From UBA6168 sp964643005 (lineage in GTDB: Bacteria; Bacteroidota; Bacteroidia; Chitinophagales; Saprospiraceae): DNA of 27,189 bases. Location of the stretch: positions 1 to 27,189 of the forward strand of contig CAZXQI010000046.1 of NCBI GenBank assembly GCA_964643005.1, in the 5' to 3' direction. Below the pieces are notes generated by a model. It ran no database searches and was not told the DNA's origin. It worked only from the letters and a program-made list of their open reading frames with translations. Of this stretch, positions 7,431-16,841 are shown piece by piece. Made by a program: the position numbers and the translations under genes. Position 1 is the stretch's first letter, and every line of letters begins with the position of its first letter.

Positions 7431-8768
7431 TTAGATTTTTTGTTCGGACAAGCGGAGAATTTCAGCCCTCTCTGCCAACAAGCGGTTTTTTACCTCGGCG
7501 CTTCCTGAAGCCAGCTTGTCTAATCGGCTTAACTCTGTACATTCCTTCCACTTGTGCAGCCATTTTTCAGCCGCCCAGCCCGAAGGTACAATACTGAACA
7601 CATAAAGCCAGGTCAGCCAGGGAGCGGCGCCGGTCAGAACTGCCAGATGGGATGCCCCCCATATTTGTAAACCGATGAACAATGGATACATGATTAGACC
7701 GGCGAGGTATTTATAAGTAGCTTTCCAGTGAATCTCCTTATTCAGAGCCTCGCTTATTTTTTTTGTAAAAAAAACAGGGAAGAAGTGGGAAAGCATGCCT
7801 ACTAAGGAAAGAGGGAAGCACAGTATCAGATAAATCGCCAAAAGGAGTTTCCGACTCCCTTCTCTGTTTGAAAGTACCTTATCGCTGATTTTCAGCGCTT
7901 TGAGTCGGTCGAAATAGCTAAAGACTTTTTCCTGAAAATTCTGAAATTCATTCTGGTGGTTTTGTTGCCGGATTCGCCAGTCTTTCAGAAAACTCTGCGA
8001 TCGCTCAAATTGTGCCAGGGGAGCGACATGATTTTCATTTTGCGCCATTTCTTCCATATACCTCAACAAGCGATCCTCCACATCGTCGGCTGTGTTAATG
8101 GTCAGTTCATCTAATTTTTTCTCTATGAGTCGGGTCAGTTTTCTCACAGCCTCCGCCTGGTTCGCTTCCCAATCCTTTTGAAAATCTGCCACCCTGATTG
8201 GCTCGCCCAAAATGGTGAGCAGGCGACTGCGAAACTTTGTCGGGTCTGAATAATTCAATCCGACAGGGAGGATAATCAGCCCAAGTTGGAAGTCCTGTCT
8301 GCTCTCGGCGGCAAAAGCAATGCGAGCCGTTCCCGTTCTGATTTTCTCTAAGCGGCGATAGACAAAGCTGTACCCCTCCGGCGCTATAAACAGGCGACCG
8401 CCCATTGCTAAGTGTTTTGAAGACCGTTCAAAACTTGCAGCATTGTTGAGAGGCCGTCCCCCTGTATCCTTGTCCCGCTCGACCGGAATGCAGTAGAGCC
8501 GATTGAGTAGCCAGCTCGTGAAGCGGTATTTAAACAAACTGGCGTTGGCCAGGAAAAACACTTCTCCCTCTATTTCCACCACCGCATTCAATGGATCCAG
8601 TACGGTGCTCGGATGGTTGGAAATGACAATACATGGACTGTCAAACCGGCCGGCTTCCTTGTTCACCGCAGTTACCTTCGAATAATAAACTCGCTGCGAA
8701 GCCCACACAATGGCTTTGAAACAGTGATAGAGAAGGAAAAGGAATGGGCTTAAATGGTTTCTATTCAT
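7431..8768 (-). CDS. PlsC-type glycerolipid acyltransferase with extra C-terminal membrane domain
   Basis: A 445-residue protein with a lysophosphatidate/glycerol-3-phosphate acyltransferase domain at residues about 45-230. Motif I is NHPSTVLDP (H52, D58; five residues between, as in Bacteroidota glycerol-3-phosphate acyltransferase-like members). The PEG motif lies in FIAPEGYSF, followed by the basic stretch YRRLEKIRTGTARIA. The second half has a helical linker and several membrane helices (about 305-325 and 345-395), so the enzyme is membrane-bound. It should acylate glycerolipid precursors or a related envelope lipid. First gene of the minus-strand operon ahead of the glycosyltransferase and sigma factor, and divergent from the DegS-like protease. 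Confidence 0.87.
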   Translation of the reverse strand: MNRNHLSPFLFLLYHCFKAIVWASQRVYYSKVTAVNKEAGRFDSPCIVISNHPSTVLDPLNAVVEIEGEVFFLANASLFKYRFTSWLLNRLYCIPVERDKDTGGRPLNNAASFERSSKHLAMGGRLFIAPEGYSFVYRRLEKIRTGTARIAFAAESRQDFQLGLIILPVGLNYSDPTKFRSRLLTILGEPIRVADFQKDWEANQAEAVRKLTRLIEKKLDELTINTADDVEDRLLRYMEEMAQNENHVAPLAQFERSQSFLKDWRIRQQNHQNEFQNFQEKVFSYFDRLKALKISDKVLSNREGSRKLLLAIYLILCFPLSLVGMLSHFFPVFFTKKISEALNKEIHWKATYKYLAGLIMYPLFIGLQIWGASHLAVLTGAAPWLTWLYVFSIVPSGWAAEKWLHKWKECTELSRLDKLASGSAEVKNRLLAERAEILRLSEQKI

Positions 8769-9027
8769 TCAGTTTGTTTAAAATGGCAATATCGCCAGCT
8801 TCACACAAAATTTTAAAATAAAAGCGTTGGGAGATATTTTTCAAGGTAGGTTTTAAAAGTTTTTCATTCGAACCTGCGCACCAAACCAAGTTTTTGTATT
8901 TTTCTGACAGTGTCGAACAGCATCTGCCTTTAGGCGTTTTTTGAGAAAGTTATTTTCGATTTAAAAGTCTTTGGTCGCTTCTCATTCGACCCTTTCAATA
9001 GTTTTTTTTAAAAAAAAATTCAAAAAA

Positions 9028-10197
9028 ATGAGCAGTAAATTTCCCTTTAGATTCTTGTTTTGGCTCATCCTGCTTGCAACAGGTTTTTTCGTCGGTACCG
9101 CCTGGCAGGGCAGAGTCGCTCCCGACATACTCCCACAGACTCCATCCGACGAAGTACCTTACCACAATGTTTCGGAGGAGCAGCCAGGCGCAGCTACTCA
9201 GGTCAACCAGACGCCCTACCCTCCGGGATTAACGGAAGGCGAGAAGGCCAACATCCGCCTTTTTGAAAATTCTGCTCCTTCAGTGGCCTACATCACCACA
9301 TCCCAGCTCCGACAGGATTACTGGACGCGCAACGTCTTAGAAATCCCTCAAGGCAGCGGTTCCGGCTTCGTCTGGGACAGGGATGGCCATATCATCACCA
9401 ATTATCACGTCGTACAGGGCGCCGACAAGTTTCTGGTGACCTTAGCAGACCGCTCGACCTGGGATGGCCAGTTGATAGGCGCGGCGCCGGAAAAAGACCT
9501 TGCCGTTCTCGAAATTAAAGCGCCTAAAAGCGTCCTTCGACCCATTCCCCTTGGAGAATCGGGCAATCTGCTCGTCGGCCAAAACGTCTATGCCATAGGC
9601 AACCCCTTCGGTTTAGACCAGACCCTGACTACCGGCATCATCAGCGCTCTCGGGCGCGAAATTAAATCCGTCAGCGGCATCCCAATTCGCGACGTCATCC
9701 AGACGGATGCAGCTATCAACCCCGGCAATTCCGGCGGTCCTCTGCTCAACTCCTCCGGCCAGCTAATCGGGGTGAATACGGCAATTTACAGTCCTTCCGG
9801 CGCTTCTGCCGGCATTGGCTTTTCCATCCCCGTGGACGTAGTCAAATGGGTGGCGCCCGACCTCATCAAATACGGAAAGGTAAATCGCCCGACGCTGGGC
9901 GTCGAACTTGCTTCCACACAATTTACACAGCGACTGGGATTAGAGGGGGCGCTCATCACTCACGTGGACGAGGGCGGCCCCGCAGAGAAGGCAGGCCTTC
10001 AGCCTATCTACAGGGATCGTTCGGGACGCATCCAACTGGGCGATACCATCGTCGCCATTGATGGGAATAAAGTCGCCAATAGCAATGAGCTAATTCTAAT
10101 CTTGGAAAAATACAAGGCAGGCGATCAGATCAAAGTCAAAGTATTGAGGAATGACAAACCAATCGAGGTAAATCTGCAATTGGTTTCGGCTCGGTAG
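9028..10197 (+). CDS. Membrane-anchored trypsin-like serine protease with one PDZ domain (DegS/HtrA-like)
   Basis: A 389-residue periplasmic protease held by an N-terminal helix (FRFLFWLILLATGFFVG, about 8-23). The protease domain shows His127 (NYHVVQG), Asp157 (KDLAVLEIK) and Ser235 in GNSGGPL. A single PDZ domain occupies about residues 285-385 (RPTLGVELAS to the end). One PDZ plus a membrane anchor resembles DegS rather than the two-PDZ DegP. The reading frame extends to a TTG at 8971, but the ATG at 9028 is preferred: it directly precedes the anchor and follows an A-rich leader usual in this phylum. Role: envelope protein quality control or signalling by proteolysis. Confidence 0.92.
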   Translation: MSSKFPFRFLFWLILLATGFFVGTAWQGRVAPDILPQTPSDEVPYHNVSEEQPGAATQVNQTPYPPGLTEGEKANIRLFENSAPSVAYITTSQLRQDYWTRNVLEIPQGSGSGFVWDRDGHIITNYHVVQGADKFLVTLADRSTWDGQLIGAAPEKDLAVLEIKAPKSVLRPIPLGESGNLLVGQNVYAIGNPFGLDQTLTTGIISALGREIKSVSGIPIRDVIQTDAAINPGNSGGPLLNSSGQLIGVNTAIYSPSGASAGIGFSIPVDVVKWVAPDLIKYGKVNRPTLGVELASTQFTQRLGLEGALITHVDEGGPAEKAGLQPIYRDRSGRIQLGDTIVAIDGNKVANSNELILILEKYKAGDQIKVKVLRNDKPIEVNLQLVSAR

Positions 10198-10219
10198 GGT
10201 CGCACGGCCGTGCGACCCT
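10196..10219. repeat. Perfect 24-nt palindrome between convergent genes, likely shared terminator
   Basis: AGGGTCGCACGG and CCGTGCGACCCT form a perfect 12-bp inverted repeat that begins inside the stop codon of the protease gene. A third arm follows: GGCCGTGCGGTTCTACC at about 10223-10239 pairs with GGTAGGGTCGCACGGCC at about 10193-10209 in 14 of 17 positions. Two alternative hairpins therefore fill the 37-nt space between the convergent genes. There is no T tract. It looks like a REP/palindromic-repeat family member used as a bidirectional transcript end. Confidence 0.75.
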
Positions 10220-10234
10220 GCCGGCCGTGCGGTT

Positions 10235-13200
10235 CTACCGCATCAATATCACATCCCCTTCGATGATTTCGGTTACACCGTCAATAAATTCTACCTCTGC
10301 AAACCAGGTGTAAACGCCTGGATCCATCGGCTGATTTCGGTGCGTGCCATCCCAACCAATAGTTGGATCATTCGGCAGGAAGTCTTCAAATTGGTAAACT
10401 ACTTCTCCCCAGCGACTAAAGACTAAGAATGTTTTAATGCGGGAAACCTGTGAGCCGGCAAAAATCATGAACACGTCATTAATGCCGTCGGCGTTAGGTG
10501 AAAAGGCATTGGGCACATATATAGGATGACTCCTTTTCACGAAGATGGTAGCCTGGTCGCTATCTGGGCAGCCATTTTTTTCTACCCTTACGGTGAAGGT
10601 CGTCGTTTCTAATGGATAGGCAGTTGGGCGGAGGCAGTCGCCACAACTCAACAGAGAATCTGGCTCCCATTCTATCAGGTCAAGGCTGTCGGCGGGCAGA
10701 GTCAGCAACGCTTCCATGAGGACGCTGTCGCCAAGATAAATCACATTGTTCCCTTCGAGGTAAACGATAATGTCAACTCCCACTTCCTGCGGCTCAACAA
10801 TTTCAATGGTTACTACATTTTCGCAGCCTGCTGCATCAAGTACGACCAGATGGAAGATCCCTCCCGATAAGCGAGTGAAAGTGCTATTACTGGAAAAGGG
10901 ACTATCGTTGATAGAAAACAAATAGGGCGGCAATCCACCGCTAACGGAGGTAACAGTAATGGCGCCGTCATTTTTACCAAAACAACTAATAGGCGTAACG
11001 CTGATGGATGGAACAGGGGTTTCCTTGCTGGCTTCTACGATGACTATATCAGAACTTTCGCAATTCAGGAAGGTATCTATCACCGTCAAGGTATAAGTTC
11101 CCGGCATACTGACGACGGGATGAAGAATCGTCGAATCGCCGGGGAAGGGACCGAAATCAGCCTTCCAATTGTAAATTATAGAAGATCCGGTAGAAGTATT
11201 ATTTCCCCCTAAAACTGCCTCAGTCTCGTCTTCCTTGCAGGTGAGTACAGCATTTTCACCCGCATCAGCTATAGGCGCCAAACCCACAATAATTTGGATA
11301 GACGCTGCAAAACTGCAATTCTCTTCTTCGTAGGCAAACTGAATCTGATGTGTGCCGGCGCCGGCCTCAGCAGGGTCAAAGATGCCGACAGCCGCATTTG
11401 TTATACCGGGGCCGCTCCAGGTTCCGACGCCGCTCGTACCGTTGCCGGTCAGGTTAGCCTGTAGTGTGATGGCGCCGGTAAGAGGCGTCAGGCAGACAGG
11501 AGCGACAGGCTCTATTTCAATAGCTATCTGCGGGCAATCTTTTGCAATGCAGGTTTGTGTCGTTACGACATCCGGGCAAACAGTATTGCCGGAGACCGTC
11601 AATTGCAGGGTAATTTCATCGCCGGACGTGAGACCATCTATAAAGTAGCTATTTGCAGAAGTCTGGGTTCCCGTTGTTCCTGCAATGACCACCGCTGTAT
11701 AATCAGTCGCATTGGCAACATTCGGCCAGGTGAATTGAATGGAAGTCGTCGTCGTGGCGCAACTGATAGCAGGCGCTACCAATTCCGGATCAACCTGAAC
11801 CTGGTGAACGACTGGGATTGAATTACAGCCATCCTGACCGACCAACAGGGAAACAGAATAACTCCCCGGAGCAGACCAGCTAATCGTATGCGGCCCCGAG
11901 CCTGTACCGGGCACAGCCGTTCCTCCGTCAAAATCCCAGGTATAATCGGCAGAGCTGGAAGCATTCCCCTGATAGGTAAGTGTTGCCGATTCCGTTACAC
12001 ATATATTATTATCTATTGAAAAATTGGCGGTTGGCTCCGAAAAGACGGTAATGGTAGTAGTAGCGCTGTAGAAGCAATTATCTTCTTCGTAATTGTAAGT
12101 GATTATATGCTTTCCTACCCCAGCCTGACCAGGATTAAACACGCCGCTCACGGAATTTACACCGGGGCCGCTCCATGCGCCGACGCCTGTTCCTCCGCTG
12201 CCGGCGATAGTCGTAGCGAGTTGAACGGAAGCGGCCGATCCAATGCAAAGCGGCGCTACCGAATCAATGGCTATGACAATAGGCGGACAGTCTTTCGCAA
12301 CGCAAGTTTTCGTCGTCACGACAGGCGGACAGGAGCCGCCATTCGATATCGTTAGCTCTAAGGTAGCTTCATCATTGGGAATCAGCCCGTCAATAAAATA
12401 GGTATTTTGAGAGGTCTGACTGCCGGCAGGTCCGGCGATGACGACTGCCACGTAGCTCGTGGCGTTAGTCACATCAGGCCAGCTAAACTCGATAGAGGTG
12501 GTGGTGGTCACGCAGTTGATATCGGGCGCCACAAGCGGGGTTTCGACGAAGATAGTATCTGTAAATGGTTCGGAAATGCAATTCTGTGCGCTGGTTACGG
12601 TCACTGAAACCGGCTGCGCTCCCGATGAAGCCCAGGTAAGTTGGTGCGGGCCTTGCCCAGTTCCGGGAGTCGCTGTTGCTGTCCCGAACTCCCAATCCCA
12701 GGTCATTCCCGGTTCTACAACGCCGGTATAGGTGATTTCTGATTCTTCCTCCTCGCAAACCGGCGTGTCTGCTGAAAAGCCTGCCTGGGGTTGCGCATAT
12801 ATATTGACGACAATATCCTGGCTGAAGGTGCAGCTATTTTCTTCAAAAGTTGCTTTAATGGTATGGGCGCCAATGCCTGCCAGCTGAGGGTCAAAAGTAC
12901 CTGCCGTTGATTGAGTAATTCCATCGCCTGACCAGGTCAGGGTTCCCGTACCGTCTCCACCGGAAATCGTCGCCTGTACATCAAAAACTGTCGCATTGGC
13001 GTCGAGACAAATATCTGCAACAGGGTCAATGCTGATGACTATATTCGGACAATCCTGAGCGCTACAGGTCTGGTTTGCCGAAGCATTTGGACAGGGACTG
13101 CTACTGAGTGCCGTCACTTCAATGGTCACATTATCGCCCGGCGACAATCCAGTGAAGAGCATGGACGTATCGGAAGTAGAAGTTCCGGTTCCACCAGAAA

Positions 13201-16117
13201 TGACATTGACGTTAAAGCCGGAAGAGCCAGGGACAGAATTCCAGAAAAATTCAATTGTTTCAGTGGTGCTTATGCAGGTGATGGTGGGCGGCTGCAATGG
13301 ATTGACTGTTTCAACGATCTGAGTAGATGTATCCGAAACGCAGCCATTCTCTTCCACAAAAAGTGAAATGGTATAATTGCCGCCTGTTGGCCATTCTACA
13401 GAGTGAGGGCCGGCGCCGGCGCCTGGAGTTGCCGTACCTCCGCCAAAATCCCAGAAAAAAGTTGTCGTACCGGATGCGCCGCCGGTATAGTTCACGGTTG
13501 CATTATCATCCTGACAAACGGGCGAAGTCGCAGAAAAATCAGACGACGGTTGAGGATAGACATGAATCACCCTCGACGCATTATACAGGCAGGTGCCTTC
13601 CTCATACGAGACGACAATCGTATGCGCCCCTGGGCCGGCAGTAACCGGATTAAAAACACCGGAAATAGGGTTGACTCCCGCCCCCTGGAAGGTGAACGAA
13701 CCAGAACCATCGCCGCCTGTCTGGGTAGCAACCAACTGTATCGGCTGAGCCGTTCCATCCAGGCAAATCGAAGCTACTGAGTCAATACTAATATTGACAA
13801 TAGGGCAATCCTGAGCAATACAGGTAATTTGCGTGCTAGTATTGCCACAGCTATTCCCCGAAATAGCTTCCACTGAAATCGAAGTCTGTTGGCCGGGGTT
13901 CAAACCGCTTATCTCATAAGTTGTATCATTGACCATCACTCCGTCAGGGCCAACAATCACGCTGACATTGTATCCAACTGCTCCGGGAACCTGCTCCCAA
14001 ACAAAAGCGATGGAGGTCGTCGCAGGGAAGCAGTTGATAACAGGAGCAGGAATTTGTTCTTCCACTTCTACCGTCTGGCTCTGTGGTAGCGAAGTACAAC
14101 CGCCTTCTGTTACAGTCAGGGTCACGGTTTTAATGCCTCCAGATATCCATTCCACCGAATGTGGGCCAGACCCTGTACCGGGAGTTGCCGTACCTCCTCC
14201 AAAATTCCAGTTAAAGGTCGCCGAAGGATCTGCTGAACCCACATAAGTGACAATAGTGGAAGAATCCTTGCAAATAGGGGAATCCAGCACAAAGTCCGCC
14301 GTAGGGATATCTCTTACAGTGACGACTATTTCCTCAATATCCGAGCAGGTTCCACTGGTTCCCTTCACATAGTAACTCGTAGTAGCCGTAGGTGCGACAA
14401 CGGTATTTTGCAGCTCATTGGCTGCCGTTGCAGGTAAACCGGTGTGGAAGCTAATCACAGGATTTGTATTATTGGCATCCACGATGGTCAATGAGGCCAG
14501 GTCAAAGGATTCGCCGATACAAATTTCTGGCGGAGCGCCGGCAACTATCAATTCAGGGCCTTCCATGTTGCCCGTGACCGTCACTAAAGCCTGGGAAGTA
14601 CACGGCGGAGTTTTTTCATGGTTAGAAACAGTAAGCATATAATTTCCGGGGGATATGACGCTTATAGAAGGCTGCGTACTGGTAAAGCCCCCCGGCCCTG
14701 TCCAGGAATAAGTTGCATTTGAAGGAACAGAAGAAGACCCATTCAAAGTGATAGAAGTCGTGCTGCAACTGAGTGGAGGGGGGACAGGAGGGTTGATAAT
14801 GGCGGCAGTAATGACCTCGTAGAGATTCAGAGTAATGATGCTATCGCAGCCCCGCCAGTTTTCTAATGCGTACACGTGCGGGCCAGGCGGACAGTATAGC
14901 TGGTTGTTGACGGTTACACATTCGCCCTGACAGACAGTGTCTGTAACCGTTGAAAAACTCAGCGGAAGAGGCACTATTACTACGTTGATAGTACTGTCGC
15001 ATCCCAGCCATGACTGCAAAGTCACCGATCCCGACTGACAGAATTCCATCCCTCCCACATAAACACATTCGCCAGCGCAAACTTCTGGATAAACTGCCTG
15101 GGGCATAATAGTCGGGCCTATAAGGACATTTACGCATCCGTTGGAAAGATCGGCACAAAAAGGCACCGTAGTCGAATTGAACAAATTTTCCACCGTTTGC
15201 AAATCCAGGCCTATAAGAGACTGAAGCTGAGCCTGCGCCTGTAATAGATAGGAAATGCCACAAACCTGATAATTACCTTGTGGCATAGTTGTCATATTAG
15301 ATGTAGGGTTAATGCTTATGACAATGCCATTCTGCGAAATGACATAGGCATAGCCATATTCGGCCGGATTAGGCTGCGGTACGCCAATGTATTGAGGTAT
15401 CAGGGTAAGGTTTAAAAGCGGGCTACCGAAACAGGTCGCCACATTTGGATGGTTTATCGCCCCTCCATCTGCATTACAAACAGTGCACGAAATAATGCCG
15501 CAGGCAAACTCCAATGAAAAGTTATTCAGGTAGCCGATATCCTGACCGCAGATATCATTCACAGTCAGCGTCCAGGTGCCATTGGCGGGAGCGCCGGGCT
15601 GGTTAAAATCATTAAGGTTGCAACTGGGCGCCTGCGTCGCCCCGGAAACGGGGTCAGAAACGCCTCCGCAGGGGACGGTCCAATCGCCTGTCAAGCAGCA
15701 GGTTCCACTCTGGCAGGGGCCTGCGTTGCATAGGTATTCCGTGTTATTGGTCAAAGGCTTAAAGGTTCCCGTGACAATGCAGACATCAATATTATCACTA
15801 CTGGTTCCACAGCCTCCATAATTATTATTTGCGTCGGCCATGACCAGGTAATTAGTCCCGTTGGGAGAAGTCAATGCCACGCTCAGGTCGCCTACCCAGG
15901 TGTGGGTAATAGAAAAGCAAAGAGAAGTTAAAGGGCACTGACCCAGGTCGTTCGGGCCATTCACCGCGACGTCGAGCGTTCCATAAAAAGTGCCATTGTC
16001 TGTAATAAGTACAGGACAATTCCCGGTGGACACACAGTCGCAGGGCTGAGCAGATAAGACTATCGCTGCCAACAAAAAAATAAAGGTAAAACCTGAAAAG
16101 CGGTAAATTTTAGCCAT
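10235..16117 (-). CDS. Giant secreted adhesin with P-domain, tandem PKD/fibronectin-like modules and gliding-type C-terminal domain
   Basis: A 1960-residue surface or secreted protein. After a signal peptide (MAKIYRFSGFTFIFLLAAIV) comes a proprotein-convertase P-domain-like region (about 35-205, containing SITHTWVGDLSVALTSPNGT). Then come Cys-rich units with LGCDST and RGCDSI and an Ig-like segment. Four tandem modules of about 252 residues follow (about 605-1613), each a PKD domain (GGGTATPGTGSGPH), a fibronectin-III-like domain ending in AQDCP or AKDCP, and an Ig-like domain ending in YEE-x2-C. After a fifth PKD-like domain and an SprB-type repeat (about 1700-1760, CFGKNDGAITVTSVSGGLPP), it ends in the gliding-motility-associated C-terminal domain (NAFSPNADGINDVF, about 1870 to the end). 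That domain is a type IX secretion signal of the B type. Likely adhesion; ligand unknown. Confidence 0.92.
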   Translation of the reverse strand: MAKIYRFSGFTFIFLLAAIVLSAQPCDCVSTGNCPVLITDNGTFYGTLDVAVNGPNDLGQCPLTSLCFSITHTWVGDLSVALTSPNGTNYLVMADANNNYGGCGTSSDNIDVCIVTGTFKPLTNNTEYLCNAGPCQSGTCCLTGDWTVPCGGVSDPVSGATQAPSCNLNDFNQPGAPANGTWTLTVNDICGQDIGYLNNFSLEFACGIISCTVCNADGGAINHPNVATCFGSPLLNLTLIPQYIGVPQPNPAEYGYAYVISQNGIVISINPTSNMTTMPQGNYQVCGISYLLQAQAQLQSLIGLDLQTVENLFNSTTVPFCADLSNGCVNVLIGPTIMPQAVYPEVCAGECVYVGGMEFCQSGSVTLQSWLGCDSTINVVIVPLPLSFSTVTDTVCQGECVTVNNQLYCPPGPHVYALENWRGCDSIITLNLYEVITAAIINPPVPPPLSCSTTSITLNGSSSVPSNATYSWTGPGGFTSTQPSISVISPGNYMLTVSNHEKTPPCTSQALVTVTGNMEGPELIVAGAPPEICIGESFDLASLTIVDANNTNPVISFHTGLPATAANELQNTVVAPTATTSYYVKGTSGTCSDIEEIVVTVRDIPTADFVLDSPICKDSSTIVTYVGSADPSATFNWNFGGGTATPGTGSGPHSVEWISGGIKTVTLTVTEGGCTSLPQSQTVEVEEQIPAPVINCFPATTSIAFVWEQVPGAVGYNVSVIVGPDGVMVNDTTYEISGLNPGQQTSISVEAISGNSCGNTSTQITCIAQDCPIVNISIDSVASICLDGTAQPIQLVATQTGGDGSGSFTFQGAGVNPISGVFNPVTAGPGAHTIVVSYEEGTCLYNASRVIHVYPQPSSDFSATSPVCQDDNATVNYTGGASGTTTFFWDFGGGTATPGAGAGPHSVEWPTGGNYTISLFVEENGCVSDTSTQIVETVNPLQPPTITCISTTETIEFFWNSVPGSSGFNVNVISGGTGTSTSDTSMLFTGLSPGDNVTIEVTALSSSPCPNASANQTCSAQDCPNIVISIDPVADICLDANATVFDVQATISGGDGTGTLTWSGDGITQSTAGTFDPQLAGIGAHTIKATFEENSCTFSQDIVVNIYAQPQAGFSADTPVCEEEESEITYTGVVEPGMTWDWEFGTATATPGTGQGPHQLTWASSGAQPVSVTVTSAQNCISEPFTDTIFVETPLVAPDINCVTTTTSIEFSWPDVTNATSYVAVVIAGPAGSQTSQNTYFIDGLIPNDEATLELTISNGGSCPPVVTTKTCVAKDCPPIVIAIDSVAPLCIGSAASVQLATTIAGSGGTGVGAWSGPGVNSVSGVFNPGQAGVGKHIITYNYEEDNCFYSATTTITVFSEPTANFSIDNNICVTESATLTYQGNASSSADYTWDFDGGTAVPGTGSGPHTISWSAPGSYSVSLLVGQDGCNSIPVVHQVQVDPELVAPAISCATTTTSIQFTWPNVANATDYTAVVIAGTTGTQTSANSYFIDGLTSGDEITLQLTVSGNTVCPDVVTTQTCIAKDCPQIAIEIEPVAPVCLTPLTGAITLQANLTGNGTSGVGTWSGPGITNAAVGIFDPAEAGAGTHQIQFAYEEENCSFAASIQIIVGLAPIADAGENAVLTCKEDETEAVLGGNNTSTGSSIIYNWKADFGPFPGDSTILHPVVSMPGTYTLTVIDTFLNCESSDIVIVEASKETPVPSISVTPISCFGKNDGAITVTSVSGGLPPYLFSINDSPFSSNSTFTRLSGGIFHLVVLDAAGCENVVTIEIVEPQEVGVDIIVYLEGNNVIYLGDSVLMEALLTLPADSLDLIEWEPDSLLSCGDCLRPTAYPLETTTFTVRVEKNGCPDSDQATIFVKRSHPIYVPNAFSPNADGINDVFMIFAGSQVSRIKTFLVFSRWGEVVYQFEDFLPNDPTIGWDGTHRNQPMDPGVYTWFAEVEFIDGVTEIIEGDVILMR
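11277..14310 (-). repeat. Four tandem coding repeats of about 755 bp in the adhesin gene
   Basis: The PKD starts map near 14305, 13549, 12789 and 12035, and the next related domain starts near 11277, so the period is 752-760 nt. At the protein level the units keep fixed landmarks such as W-x-F-G-G-G-T-A, GPH, TTTSI-x-F-W, CPxI and AGxGxH. At the nucleotide level they have diverged, so they are old duplications, although recombination remains possible. Confidence 0.85.
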
Positions 16118-16841
16118 TACGTCCTTGTAATTTTTATCAGTTGTTTCAAAAAATCTTCACTATTCTTTTTCTATCGGCGGCACGGGAAAATGCAGGTTTC
16201 CCACGAGATATCAAAAAGGCAGGCATTTCTGACAGTCGTATCGGCCAGTACCTGCTATGAGGATTAGATTCTTTTGTCAATTTCTGACTTAAACGAAAAT
16301 TCTTGAAATGAATATGGTTCAAATCCGGCAAGACAGTTTTTCACGAGACAAGATACTTTTTTACTTTTCAAATTTCTCAAAGGTCATCTTAAAACAGTAC
16401 CAAATTCCCTTGTACCATTTTTATTAACTGACATTACCTACTAAAGATTAGGATTAAAACTCTTCGACAGTACAATGTTCGCGACTCAAAACCACCTGAG
16501 TTTTCCTATCGCCTAAATATCAGGGCTTCAAATTTCCTCTATACGGGAAGTTCTGAAGATCTCACAGTATCAGGAGTTTGTCTCCATATAGGGTCAAAAA
16601 AATGGGGAATTAAAAATTGCTAACAAGAAGAATCCCTTTGCTCTCAAACACTACGTCTTCTTAATGGCGCTCAAAATAGTTTAGGAAGGAATCTGTCGTC
16701 TTAAATATCACACCCTCAATGAACTTAATTTTCAAAGCTTCTAAGGCTGCGCAATATCAGTTTTTAAATGGGTGGTGAAATTAAATATTATTTCAAAACC
16801 AAGTCATTTTTGCTAATTCAAAGTATTTTCAGTCCTGAATT
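16118..16841. other. 724-nt AT-rich gene-free region upstream of the adhesin
   Basis: I find no credible gene here. The longest frames are short and lack good starts; one minus-strand frame at 16146-16331 begins with TTG. One plus-strand frame stays open from about 16432 to 16620 without an ATG. The base composition is visibly richer in A/T than the genes on either side. The adhesin promoter must lie in its left part, but I see no exact TAnnTTTG close to the ATG. The direct repeat GTACCA occurs twice near 16397-16416. It may hold decayed coding sequence or a long regulatory leader. Confidence 0.5.

Noticed and set aside
8971..9027. TTG start for the DegS-like protease
   Set aside because: It adds a Lys/Phe-rich segment encoded by A/T homopolymers before the membrane anchor; the ATG at 9028 gives a standard signal-anchor.
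10235..16117. CRISPR or satellite array suggested by the repeated blocks in this segment
   Set aside because: The repeats are about 755 bp, diverged, and keep one long open frame, so they are protein domain repeats.
16146..16331. 61-residue minus-strand frame upstream of the adhesin
   Set aside because: It starts with TTG, has no recognisable motif and lies in AT-rich spacer.
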